Below, piece after piece: positions 25,870 through 37,739 of a stretch of DNA of 64,000 nucleotides (within the stretch, counting starts at the first letter, position 1; every line of letters starts with the position of its first letter). The stretch is from assembly GCA_902702965.1 (NCBI GenBank), contig CACRXP010000001.1:2202084-2266083 (forward strand), given 5' to 3'. This DNA comes from Spirometra erinaceieuropaei. Taxonomy: Eukaryota > Platyhelminthes > Cestoda > Diphyllobothriidea > Diphyllobothriidae. The position numbers and the translations under genes are program-made. The notes beneath the pieces were generated by a model. The model did no database searches and had not been told where the DNA came from. It saw only the letters and a list, made by a program, of their open reading frames with translations.

Positions 25870-25950
25870 TATGGAAGACACGGTAATCGAACCCGAGCAA
25901 CTTAGTTCAAGCGCTCTGTTATCGAGCCAAGCTCTCATGTCCCGTGGGAC
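25870..25950 (-). repeat. tRNA-like relic with pol III box A/B
   Basis: On the minus strand, an A-box-like ttggctcgataacagagc is followed about 20 bases later by gggttcgattacc, a good match to box B. A possible D stem (GCTC / GAGC) can be drawn, but the T stem has mismatches, so it is not a functional tRNA gene. It does not match the SINE family described elsewhere in the window and is probably a relic of another tRNA-derived element. Confidence 0.45.
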
Positions 25951-27260
25951 GCAATCGTAAATGCCTAAAGTGCACAGAAGGGCAGCACTCAGTGGTCTAA
26001 TCGGATCCAAGTGAAACCTACGGATCTCCTTTTGTTAGTCATTATTGCGTTTAGTTATCAAGTACTTGTTGCAAAATGGACGCTTGCGTGGTCTCCAAGG
26101 CAGAAACGAATCAACCTGTATTTCATCTTCTAAGAAGTGACCGTCGAACGCGCCAATTTGCAAACTTCACAAAATACTCAGTATACGGAATTTGCCATTA
26201 TGTTATATACAGTAAGTGACCTCTGAAGCAATAAAGGAGAAAAATTCGTAACATATGCAGATCTTCTAGAACTAACCCATAAGAGAGTGCTTTGCAATAG
26301 AAAGGCCGAGGTGAACAGTAATGCCTTTCCAAGCAGCAGACTCGTTTAGGCCTATCAACTGTGAAGGTTTGACGAAGACATCTGTACGAGAAACGTCACT
26401 TATCTCGCCTGAACCTGGATCTGTCATTTACTCTGCCTTTCCTGATCCTATTAATACTATAGCAATATTTCATCGGCAGGCCACAGCCAGATGCGTTTTG
26501 TCATTGCAGAAGAAGTGGCCCTCATATACTGTAAAAATCAATGACGCGCCACGCGAGCAACTTTGACTGGCGTAAGGTACGAGTTGAGAAAACAAACTAA
26601 AGGTCGCAACTCTGGATGTTTATGGTTTCTGACTAGATGGCCTCCAGATCCTAAAACGTCACTTTATTTGAATGTTCGTGTGAGCTTCTTTGCGCTGGCA
26701 AGAGATGGTTCTTTCCCCCACGCAAGCCTACCTATCCTAACAGAGAAGGCACTGTTGAATAGACACATCATTTTTAATTTCACTATGACCTCGAGTCTGA
26801 CGCCACTTTGATAAGTCTGGCCGCAGTGTTCGTGTTTGCACACCATAAGTCAAAACCGACACCCTTACTTATGGGTAAGATGCCTCTACCTGTCATACAT
26901 CCATCAACAGGAGGTATGCTGCAGCTCACATGAAATATCTTCGCCCCAGACAGTGATATGGATAAATACTCAGATAAAACCTACCGACGTCGGTTAACTC
27001 AACCGAGAGGAGCAGCCGACGTGATCTCATACCCTTGGCCTCAGCGCTACCTAACGAATAGATATAATGAGAGGTGAGTTGTAACGGGCGAGGCGGATTG
27101 CAAAAAACCGTACAAAACAAACAAATGTGGCGTAACTGGAGTCTTGCGAAGTGTATGAATATGTGATCACAGTAAATAATAGGGACTGAGTCTGTTCCGC
27201 CTTACTCGTCGTATAAATCCTGAAATCCGGAAGAGGAAGGTAAACCGAAGTTAAACGGAT
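25951..27260. other. No gene recognised
   Basis: Contains an 81-codon plus frame at 26321-26566 with ordinary codon use but no motif and no convincing splice sites. I do not call it. Confidence 0.4.
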
Positions 27261-27376
27261 CGAATCTTACTTCGTAGCCGTACCTGCGGCAGACAAGCCC
27301 CAGCCTAACGCCTAACCCCAACCCCTAACCCCTTACCTTAGCCCCTAACCCTGACTCATAATCCTAACCCCCAACA
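27261..27376. repeat. Telomere-like array with conserved flank
   Basis: 27297-27376 is a degenerate CCCTAA array (cctaaccccaacccctaacc). It is preceded by a flank (27261-27300, with ttcgtagccgtac and gacaagccc) that recurs before the array at 33031. After the array, caggtacgactatg is a near inverted copy of the left flank motif. The arrangement suggests a mobile or duplicated cassette rather than a simple telomere fusion. Confidence 0.75.
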
Positions 27377-28188
27377 GGTACGACTATGAAATGAGATCTT
27401 GCCGTTAGACGACTCTTTCGGCAATTGTTGCGTACTCTTTCCCTTTTCAAAAGATGCCTGGAACCCACATTCTCGACTGCACGTAAATAATTAGCAGATC
27501 TGATGTTTCGGTATCTCTAAACTTCAGATATAAAATCAGTTTGTATGATTTATTTGACTACGCAGTCAAGGTCGGTTTAACAGCGCTAAATGCAAAGCAT
27601 TAACCTTTCTTGAGGCAGAAAAGCAACCAAGGTAGTCTAGTAACTTGCTGTTGTCGAGAACTAGCAGGCGGAAATGTTAATAATAAAAGCTTTGCGACAT
27701 ATCCATTGTTATAAAACGAAATCAAGTCTCTGCACCAGACATTAGACGGCGGCTTTGTTGATTGGCTGAAAACAAATTGTTCAAATTGGGCGCGGTTTTA
27801 CCGGTAGAATCAGTTTGCTTGTGCCTGCGCATTTGCGCGCAGAGTTTATTTGTGCACAAATTCACCCACCCACGGGAATATACACACACACACGGAGAAA
27901 GAGTTCCAGAGCTCAGGACACTCAGAATTACGAACAATGGCAACTTAACAGGACTGATTCCAAATATTTAGTTGCAAACGACCTTCGAAGTGACGCCCGC
28001 AGGCTTCCGAGATATCTCCCGATATAAGCGGTGTCGACTAAAGAATTACGTGAGACCGGCAGTGGGAGACAGAAAGAGCCACCTTGTCAGCACTGTGTCC
28101 GGCTGCATAATACTCACTCAGGTGACCAGAACATGAGGAGCCGCATAGTCATCAGTCACCGTCTCCCTCCTGGATAGTCGCCTTTGTA

Positions 28189-28633
28189 ATGCGTTTACTG
28201 AAAGTCATCATACCCCTCAGACTGACTGTCCACCTTGGACCCACGTCCTCAGTCCTGCTGGCACTGTTTATACTCTACATTTCTGATATTTCTACGACTG
28301 TCTCCACCCTTCCCGATTCAATCGTAACGTCGCGTCTGCGACGGATGAGAGACACCCCTGGTGAGGAGGAGGGGGAGGAGGAGGAGCAGGTGCCTGGAAG
28401 TGGACGTCTCCCGCAGGCCACCTTTTGCATCGACTCAGTAGGCGTGAAACGTGGACTGTTTGCCAGATGGATTGATTCTCAGGGCTGTGAGTGTTCCTGC
28501 AATCCCACCGGCAGAGTAGCTGTCGTACTCTGTGACGAGTCCTGTTCCGGGGATAGTATGGGATCAGACAGAGGAGCTCCGGAATCCGGTCTAGAGCGGT
28601 CAGATCTGAATCAGAACAAAGACAATCAGAAAT
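28189..28633 (+). CDS. First coding exon of a VWC-domain extracellular protein
   Basis: The exon starts at an ATG, the first in frame after a TGA about 70 bases upstream. It ends at a good donor (AAAT|GTAAGG, GT at 28634). Residues 1-19 are basic/neutral. Residues about 20-34 (SSVLLALFILYISDI) form a hydrophobic segment fit for a signal peptide or signal anchor. A Glu-rich run follows at about 63-71. A cysteine-rich module then has the order C, GLFARW, C-E-C-S-C, G, C-x3-C, which resembles the first half of a VWC domain but lacks the closing CC...C half. The exon ends in phase 1, the phase needed by the VWC exon at 41383. Joined, the boundary codon would be TCC (Ser), with no stop. The exact family (chordin-like, FRAS-like, BMPER-like) cannot be told from this much. 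Confidence 0.6.
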
Positions 28634-31600
28634 GTAAGGTCATATGGAGGTTTTATCTTCTTCCGTTACGCTACTTGCTGTTACCGCACAGTCCTTTAAA
28701 TTGTTCTAGGCGTGAGATACCGATAAATACCAAGCGCGATTGCTACTCCTGCTGAAATATCTTTCGTCGTATCAGCGCGCCGTGACCAGAACGATGTTCT
28801 ACTTACCATGATTAACCTCTATCAAACTAAAAGGCCTATGTAATGTTTAGTATCCGTGTCTTCGGCTAAGAAAGAGTTTTGCCAGAATTCCAAGAGATGT
28901 AAACCAGCATAGCCAAAATAAACTATCATTGCGTGTGTTAACAGTGAAATCAACCCATTGGCTGCTCAGAATAGTCGATGCCTGTTTGTAGTTGTCTGTT
29001 TTTACTAAAAACGTAAGGAGCAAAAACAGTTTTTAAAAATCTCCGTTAGAATACACGCGTTGCGCATAAACGCCTGACAGTGACTCCCGAAGCTGAGGGG
29101 CTATTTCAGGCGTTGAACCCTCAAACAAGTATGTGAAGGCTCATTTTATACATCCCAGGATGGGCGTCACTGTTTACAGGGCTCCTTCGATGGAAATAAA
29201 AAAGACAGAGCTATCTAGTATGGTAATATCTGTAGAAGAGGCAATCGTAACCTTTTAGGGGAAAATTCTGCATTCTTTTTATCCTTGGTTGGCTCTGGGA
29301 CCTTTATGGAGGAATCCTCAACTGAGAGTAGAATTAACATAAATACTGCAGGATCTCCGGAAGTCTTTGCTTCCTGCACAACAGTTTTTATCGTCTAAAA
29401 TGAACTCGGTGCCACGCGCAAAACTCTTGAAGATAACGCCCTTGGCCGCTCTGGTGCGTCGGTTGTCCCAAGGTCGTTTGTAAGCGCACGGCGATTGAAG
29501 GGAGGAAAACGATTACCATGACGACCGAGGTGGTTCTGACTGATGCAGCGGTAACAGCTGATCCTGGATCCAGTGATTTGTTTTAACACTTTTGTTCTTA
29601 AGAGCAATGTGCAGTCATGATTATGTATAATTAACGGTGACATAAAGGAGAGCACGATGATAGTCTGGTTTGGGATCTTGAAGAATTTTCAACAGCTTAC
29701 TTAAATGCAGGCAGACCGAAATTCTTTGTGGTTACGGAGGCTAAATGATCCGTCTTCGTTAACAGTAATTTTCTTCTGCACTCACTTATTTTCAAAAACA
29801 CGTCGGTCGTCAAGTTGGCATCCTTGAGGATGGAGGTTTTCACAAATCAAACTTTTTGCGGTTGGCAAAAGCCCTTCAGGCTCCCGCGATAATCCTCTTA
29901 GTGGCCTCTTCTGCTAGTCTTATTTCATATTCATTGAAGCCCGTGCGTGATATCCTTCCTGTGCGGATCTCTTCCAGGATAAAATGCAGAAGTATGAGAA
30001 ACTAGTTGGACGGAAATACAGTTCAGCAAGAACACTCCCGATATATATTTATTTAAAAGGCCCTTATCTGTTGCAAGCACCGGTTGACGTATGACCTTTC
30101 ATTTTCCCGCCACTGCCGAAGTAAGCTGGTAAAAGGTGACGAGATATTGATTTATTGAGAAGTTTGCGAAAATTGACACTCTGCGTAATTTGCCATAATT
30201 GTGAATCTCCCGTAGTACAACATGGCTGTTTCCTTTACTTGTAATTTACACTTAAATTACACTGCTCAAGGCATTAAATATGAGTCACCTCAAATTGTCA
30301 GTAGTTGAATATGTGGCTAATTTAAGATGACGCCCAGCCAAATAACTGTTCTACGTAAAGTCCACCTGCAACACACCTTATTAGTGCATTCGTCATCAAG
30401 GGCCTGTTTTTTACTTTTCTTGGGAAAAAATCTAATTAACTGTGCTGAAGTTTGGCAAACACGATTGACCTTGAAGGTAAAGGAACTAAAAGCTTTCCTC
30501 TCCTCAAGTAGTATGCAGAGCACATTACCCTTCTGCAGTGCCGTATGACTAAGCCATTTTCGGTCTGATGTATTTTTGCTTCCAAAGGTACAGCGTCTGA
30601 GCACAAAATAGGCAGGTTGTTTGCAAGTGATCGACATCAGAACATCGATAGCTCGTCTGCAAGCAAGCACCATTGGTGAGAATCGCTCTTAATTGTCCTG
30701 AAATACTAGCAATTGCAGATGGCATGTAGAGAGCTCGTGAATGAAGTGATAGCCGTCTGACTCAACAGCAAACTAGTATGCTATTCCACCCCTGGTTTTT
30801 TCTGCTCTGACTTACTATAGCAAATAAGCAAGAAAGGGACAGTTCAATCTGAATGCTTCTGTTAAGTGGTGATTTTCTATTCCTAAACAGTTTTGACTCA
30901 AGTCATTTTGAATGCTGTCGGGACATTTCTGCGCAGTACCCGATCCCTACCTTCCTGTTTGCACTGATTTTACCCCTCCCCCTATGAAAACATCGGGAAG
31001 CTGCCATCGATATCCCATTTCTTTTCTTCTACATGTGACATTATGGAGCATGTCCTGCAGATTATGGTAAAATGTTTGCTTAGTAAAATGGAACCAAAGC
31101 GGAATTTCACTATGATAGAAGACAAATTATGCATCCCATTAAGACAATTTTCCATAATCAGATACGTCTGGCAAGCACTCGCTTTTTCCAGATGTGTTGG
31201 TGCCGGTCGGCACAGGAGACTAGTTCCGTGGACTGCGGCTCACGAAAAAGTTTGCTTAACTGGCCGATTATGCATATGGCCAAAAGAGCGATTACTTCTC
31301 TGTAAGGCGGCTTAGAGGGCTGTCGTTGTTTCATCGAGAGCAACTCGTTTACCCGCAATATTTCTTTTTTGCCTGCCTATGAGGAGTAATGACATCCCAA
31401 TCTGTGAGGAAATAGGTGACTTGCTGTCTTATGGCGCGGTTTCTTCAATCAACACGAAGATACTCTCAGCCATTGAAAGAAATTTGGCTTCATCTTTCAA
31501 TACTTACATTTTCTGCTTAGTTTACAGCTTAGATTCTACTTGCTTCGAATGATGCCCATTTTGGCCGCCGGTTTGGATAGAAAACAAGCTTATTTCTTTC

Positions 31601-33000
31601 CAATCTAGAGTTTATCAATTTTCTGATTGTCCGATCATGACGATTCGCAATCACCTCCTCAGAACGGTGCTTCTCTCTCATTTTTTGCTTCTTCTAATGT
31701 AATTTTGTGGTTTCTCTGGTTACTGGTAACCGGTGGAAACGTTCTAGATGTTTAAAAAGAAAGCTCCTCCTCCCCAAATAGCAAAAAAAGAACATTGAAC
31801 CTTTGTTGACGAACACGGCAACAGTTCGGGTAAAACACACGAATACTCCGAATTAAAAAGAGAAGTGAAGACCACTATTTAGCCGAATGATTACAATTGT
31901 TGTAACTATGCTCTGTCTGATAAAAACAGCTTTCAACAACTTTTTTTGACAAATAAGTACAATAAATTCGAAGTCGTGACGAAATTCATGGCGAGTAGAC
32001 ATTAATTCGGGCTTATCCCTTTGCAAGTGACCCCGATTCTGGGGACCCGCAAAAACAGATCCTTCCAGCCTAAATTTTGGACATTTGCAATCAATGCTCA
32101 TTATAAAGTTCTTGCTGTCTACCAGTGAGATATTTGTAGCATGAACTTCATCAAGAGGTCCTGCGTACAGGCCTCTGTCTTATTTACTGTTGAAATAGAG
32201 AAGGAAACGTTAATTTTGATTGCTACCCACTTTGCTACTAAACAGGAACATTTTTCTATGACATAAATATACACTTACGGTTGCTCAATTTAAGATCTTT
32301 GAAAGATCATACATGTAAGAAGACCAAGTGACAATTAACCGCTTACGGTGCGTTTCAGCACGCACACTGTCGTGATTTGTGATTGGAAAAATTCCCATAA
32401 TCTTCCGGGTCCAGCACTTTTTGTCTGCATTTGTTTATTCTAGGTGACTTTTGTCCTACAGAATGACCTGGTTTCCCCCTCAGGCTATTCAGTACAGGGG
32501 AGAATCAAATGGATTTTCGAGACGGCCTACGGGCGCATCATTCCCAGGGGAGAAGCAGCGTCATTCTATTGCGCCTCCGCTGCCTGAAGTACTTCCGGTT
32601 TTTCTAATTTAAGTCAGGGGGAGTAATAGTAATGGCCCAGAATGGCTTAGCATAGCGGGAAACAAACGCATTGTTTATACGCTCCGTGGACAAACTTCCC
32701 ACCTGACGTAGATGTCAGTTCTTTAAATAAAGCATTCTATCTTCTGCCAACACGTAAGCCTCTTCGGGGCCATATTCTCAGCACGAATAGCTGACATCAG
32801 CTTTTTTCTTTTTCCCCATCCCAATAATGTATGTGCACTTTTGCAATAGAGGTCAGCGCTGACACATCACCTTGAATTCCTTCGCGGAAAGAAACTATAA
32901 GCATCCAGTCTTCACGGTTTAATGATGCCTTCTTGTGACAAAGGTCTGCGACGTCATGTGGTCGTCAGAGATGATATTTTAGCTGAGATTGGGTCGGATT
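28634..33000 (+). other. Probable intron; nothing else recognised
   Basis: Inferred intron of the VWC gene, starting with GTAAGG. No further cysteine-rich exon of matching phase was found by eye. A 118-codon minus frame at 30317-30673 shows no motif. Confidence 0.4.
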
Positions 33001-33159
33001 TCAGTTCGTAGCCGTACGTGAAGTCGACAAGCCCAGCCCAACCCAACCCCTAACCCTCAAGCCTTACCCCTAACCCTCAACTCTTACCCCTAACCACAAC
33101 TCCTCACCTCTAACCCTAACGCCAACCCCTAACCCCAACTCCTAATCTTAACCCCTTAC
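33001..33159. repeat. Telomere-like array with conserved flank
   Basis: 33031-33159 is about 130 bases of CCCTAA-type repeats, degenerate but mostly with a C4-5 TAA rhythm. The left flank (32990-33030: gggtcggatt, ttcgtagccgtacg, gacaagccc) matches the flank at 27261-27300. It lies inside the inferred intron of the VWC gene. Confidence 0.8.
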
Positions 33160-33867
33160 GGTCTTGCCTCAGATCGATAGCAGTATTTATGAGCGCCTTC
33201 TTTCGCACAAGGCTAAATTTCCTTTCCATTTACAAAAGCGTCTAAATCTCCTTTTTTCATGCGGCGGTATCTTGTTCGGATTAAGACTTTAATGGTGACT
33301 TCGCATGTATTGGTCAAGTTTGTAGCTACAATTTCAATTTGTCTCATCAAGAAAGAGGACGTTCTCAAATATCTGAGTTATATCCGATGGGCGAGACCGC
33401 TAGTGTGTTATTCGGGCTCGAATTTGCTGCCAGAAGGAGTTAAGATACACCCTTAAATGAAACTTAGACATAACGATAATGTCAACTCTAACCATAACCC
33501 GATCCTAAGAAGAGTGGTCAAAACCGCTTTTAAGAACTCGTCTGTCGCCTAATAATAATTTTTTTTGAACACCTTGCGTCCCCTGATAATTTTTATATTG
33601 TTAATGGTAATTTCTGGTATATTGTAATCCTTGACCGTCTGCAGTAATTCAACATTTCATTTTTATTTTACCCTTCGTATTTCCGCTTCTCAAACTGTAT
33701 ACGGTTCTTGTGGCGACTGCTGCTATTACATTTTCTTGGTCTGACACGTTTAGTCGACGTAATTACAAGAGATGATTGACATGTCAATAACGCTTCCTGC
33801 ACCCCATTTAAAGCCCGCATAGAGTCAAGCAAGCTTTTTTTCTCTTAGTAAATTATTCATCGAAACG
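33160..33867. other. Intronic; nothing recognised
   Basis: No gene or clear repeat seen. Confidence 0.4.
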
Positions 33868-34420
33868 GCAGATGTGTTGGACCAACAGGGGGGGGGGCAT
33901 GTCGGATTCAGGCGGGCGTTATCAGAGTGCGCATCCATAACAACTGCTAACATTCGGGGTCTGATTGTAGGCCCGACTGCAGGCTCGTGCCGCGCCAGTT
34001 TGGAGCCGAGCCTCCCCTCCCTTCTTCTTGGCGTATACGGACTTGGGCAGTATCTTTTGTGGACCAGGGAGTGCGATGGTATGCCTAGGTGCGGGTTCCC
34101 GTCGCACCAGTCACCTGCGTCCCCTCCCGCGTCCGACCTTTTTAACTCTGCCTTGGGAGCGGGTCCACGCGGGGGAGGAGAGAGTGAGTAGATACTGTGA
34201 AAGTCTGCCATAACTATAAGCTAGTTTATGCGCAAGTCACAGACCCTGCTCTCGCACTGCTGTGGGGCACGCGATAAGCGTCGTCAAAATCAACGGTCGA
34301 ACTGTCGTGAAGATCGCAAATTGTTGTATGACCAATCTGCCATCGGATTTTATTTACACTCGGAATCTGCGTCTTAGTCGGACATGGGTTTTGTTAAATT
34401 CTTTGGGAACACGTCGTTTG
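33868..34420 (+). repeat. Family B interspersed repeat (plus)
   Basis: A G+C-rich block in A+T-rich DNA. Landmarks shared with 49595-49995 are gaccaggg, gcgatggtatgcctaggt (gcgatggtacgcctaggt there), ccttttta/ccttctcaact, and a gtagat...gcgaaagt segment. It continues into a ctgctgtggggcacg part shared with the minus-strand copy at 23 kb. It starts near a run of ten G residues (33888-33897). Both strands are open for more than 100 codons because of the base composition; I read these as repeat-derived, not genes. Confidence 0.65.
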
Positions 34421-37335
34421 AACTTTGGAAGAGATATTGCTTTACGGTAGAAAGTCGTTTAGCGGCGGTGCAGTCTGTCATTTGTCCGTCGTGTGCTGCC
34501 AGTTTTATCTCCAGATCCCGCAGCAACTTGATTGTGTTAAATAGTTTTTACCCAAGGTCTTTCAGCGTTTCAGTCAGTATAGGAAGGGAAACGATACAAT
34601 GATTTAACTTAGTTCAGAAAGAGGAGATATTGGTGCTGCAGGCAGGGTCGGCTAGTTACCTCTCCGCACAATTTTTGTTCACAGCTATAGAGGCGGTACT
34701 CCAGTCTTGTAGAGCAAAACGACTGATATGATTCCTATGCTTCCGCGGGAAAATCGTACTAATAAAACGGAAAAGACTCGAAATCAGAATAGATGTTTTC
34801 AGCTTATCCATACCTGAATATGAAGTGATCAGTTAGTTAGTTTTAAGCCCTTCCATGTCCAAGGCCACTCTCTTCTAGCCAGTAAGGAAAATTACCCAAA
34901 ATGTTAAGTGAAATTGAAGCTGGGCAAATTAAAATCCAGGGTTGTAATTTAAACATAGTAACATACGTTTTGCGGAAGGAAGTGGTCTCTGCAAATTAGG
35001 GCATTTAACCGGAAGGAAGCAGGAGACTTCGATGAGCAAATCAGCCAGGCAGAAGTTGTGTGTGATGTTATGAGAAGAACAACAACGTGTTCAACATGTG
35101 TATGGCCATCCTCCCCTAAAATTCACCTGCACAAGGTTCTAGTTGCTCGGTTTTAAGATTTTGACTTCTTGCACTTTGACTACAACTTAATTCGAAACTG
35201 GCTGAATGGCTTTCGAAGATCGCTTAATATGAAGGGACAACCTCATGGATGAAGCATGCAGCATCTGGTAAAATGACTGCTTTTTACTCGTCATCAACTC
35301 ACATCTATAAAAAAACTAATCCAGTTACAAAAACACCGAATTTTAAGTAGATATTCCAAGATCGGGGAAAAGTATGCCTTACGGCTACGTTTAATTTTTT
35401 TCACTCACTGTACCCCGTTCCCACATAACTGTACTGGTCTGAAGATAAGTTATCGAAAGCAGCGTTCGCTCGCAAATTTGTTTTCTGAATAGAGCTATGG
35501 GGATTTTTAAGACTCTAATTTAAATAGGTTTAAATCAGTGTCGATTAAGCTCTGGCGCTCTGCGAAAAACGTTTCACTTTTCTGATTGGAGCAAAACTTA
35601 CAAACGGAATTATCAGAGATTTGGACTACGTTTTTCCTAGCTAAAGTTTGTAAAAGTTTGCTACGATGGGATACTGAGTCTTTAACAAAAAGTGATGCCT
35701 TTTTTTAGTTAACCCCATTTGTTCGCCTTTCTGCCGCCTCCCAATACAAAGGACCACTTTTGTCATTCCACATAGAGGTTGTTGCATCTTTGCATACGTA
35801 TGCTCACATGTCGCATAAAAGACTTAAGACTAATGAGCAGACTTCAATCTTCAAGTTGCCTAAGCAGAAAAAGGATACCGGCGATGCAGGAGACCCTAGA
35901 AAGACTACTGAAGAACAGGGCATTACGATTTTCGAAATGTGCTATCTCCAGTCACAATTAGGGTCAAGATATGTGAAAAATAAGATACGTTAGTCACAGA
36001 CCTCTTCCGTCTGCTGTTTGCATAATTTATAGAACTTATCAGTTGCCCCTCAATCAGATAATTACAGCTGCCCCCTGGTAGCCATGCCCACCTGAACACC
36101 AGCTATTGATAAATGGCGTTTTTATGCCCGATGTATTTCATGATTACAAAAAAAATAGGAAAAGCTCAGTAAAGATAACTGACAACTTACAGTGTTCGAT
36201 AATTTGTCGCATAATTTGATGTCAAACCCTCTGGGTGCAGAGTTCTAAACAAAACATTCAAGTTGAAGATCAACTAGGGGGCCTGATAACACACCTAAAG
36301 TCCCTCTGTTAAAAGTTATTAAACAAACTTCGTGTAACGTCCTTGAAAAATCGAGATCGCAATTCTATATGGTCTTCATACGACATAACTTCTTGCTGAT
36401 GAGTGGCACCAGCAAACCTTTTGGCAATGGCTGTAGCCGATTCAGAGACCTTGCCGATATAACGTTTGAAATGTCAATTTTTCCACTCTTTCTGCTTTAT
36501 TGAACAATGATTAGTTCAAAAACATGAAGAAACGCTCAGAACGGACGGTGAGAATGGGAGGTGTATTAAACTTTCTTATCATTTTACTGTCAAACTGGCT
36601 TACCAGGTAAGACTCATCCGCGGTGACGGAAATAGAAAAAACAAAAATGGCAGGATGTCATAGGAGTTGTTGCTGAGAAACAAACAAATGCTGGCGTAGC
36701 AAATGGCACTATTACAAATCAAAACCATTATGGCGGACTAAATAACCATTAGGCTGTTAACAAATTCCTCAATCGCTCTAACCTACCATAGTGATCTCTT
36801 ATGACTAAAAGCAACACTTTGTGCCGATTTATACCACATTTGCTGGACTATGTATCTTCCTAACATCATAAACGCAGCAGTGGCCTTCGGAAAAATCATG
36901 TTCTTGCGACAACTTTGGTATTGATTTATACGGATAGATGAACCAAAACCTGATTTTTTCAGGATGTTTCTTTCCCTTACTGTCCAGAAGAAATTATAAC
37001 AGGCGTTTCTACGCTGCATCTTGACCACGTTGGTCGAAAATACCTTTAAGTCGTTGAGAAGAAATAGTACGACAGGCAGCAGCTTTTTTGATTCCAGCAG
37101 ATCATAGAGTTATTCGGAGTATGAATGCAAATCGCCTTTGTATGCCATGAACGAAATTTGTTCCGTCACCTTTGAACAAGTGGTCGCAAAAGTCCTGAAG
37201 TTATTGCCACGAGTTAGTACGAATATACAATATGATGACACTTCAGCGAAAGGACGTTTGTCAAAACTGAGATAAGAATACTTCCTGATTTAGGTTAACG
37301 TCCCCCTGAGTACTGCTCTATGGTGTAATGACGAA
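34421..37335. other. Intronic; nothing recognised
   Basis: No exon or well-preserved repeat was found between the family B copy and the next SINE. Confidence 0.4.
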
Positions 37336-37545
37336 AGAGGCGAATATGCAGAATAGCATTACCAACCAAGACAATGTTTTCTGGAATGACCATTTCCGGC
37401 TTGCTAGCCGTCATTAGCCAGACGCACCCAACCCCAAGTTTTGTAACCCCTGAGGTTCGAACTTGCAACCTGTTGGTTAGGGGTACAACGCCCTTACTTT
37501 TGGGATACGGGATTGTTGTCCTGTCGGTCTCGATCCGGTGTATGC
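37336..37545 (-). repeat. SINE copy, best-preserved hammerhead
   Basis: Read on the minus strand. The head region contains ctaaccaacaggttgcaag and a box B AGTTCGAACCT. These are followed by ggggttgggtgcg, the hammerhead segment (separate entry) and the usual tail (cattgtcttggttggtaatgc, ttctgcatat). The A box is eroded. The copy lies inside the inferred VWC-gene intron, on the opposite strand to the gene. Confidence 0.8.
37380..37422 (-). ncRNA. Hammerhead-ribozyme-like motif in SINE
   Basis: In minus-strand order the segment reads: stem I TCTGG; core CTAATGA; stem II CGGCT, loop AGCA, AGCCG (five of five pairs); GAAA; palindromic stem III with no loop (ATGG / TCAT, counting the last A of GAAA as 15.1); cleavage triplet ATT; stem I closing strand CCAGA (five of five pairs). 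This is the order C3-A9, stem II, G12-A14, stem III, U16.1-H17, stem I of a hammerhead ribozyme. The only core deviation is G5 changed to A. Other copies keep CTGATGA or CTGACGA, so the family consensus is a fully canonical core. A loopless stem III normally requires two hammerheads to pair in one multimeric RNA. Confidence 0.8.
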
Positions 37546-37555
37546 GATGGTAGAT

Positions 37556-37735
37556 GGGCGCCCACCGATCGCATTACGGAACTCACTCGTCCCATTGCAC
37601 CTTGAGGCTCTCTATCGAGCGTCGTCTATATCATGCGCCGCTGCGCGGCTGCTGACGTGACTCGAGAGAGCCAAAGGGGCACAACGGGACGAATGAGCTC
37701 CACATCGCAGTAGGTACGCACCCCCCTCCGCCACG
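37556..37735. repeat. Palindromic SINE tail junction
   Basis: A minus-sense SINE tail (cgcccaccgatcgcattacg, ggaactcactcgtccc, gaggctctct) runs into a plus-sense tail (atatcatgcgccgctgcgc, gactcgagagagcc, cgggacgaatgagctcc). The two arms pair as an imperfect palindrome around about 37630. This is either two fused copies in opposite orientation or a foldback product of the family. Confidence 0.6.
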
Positions 37736-37739
37736 GTGA

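Noticed and set aside
33825..34213. Overlapping frames of more than 100 codons on both strands
   Set aside because: They are caused by the G+C-rich family B repeat; no domain or conserved frame.
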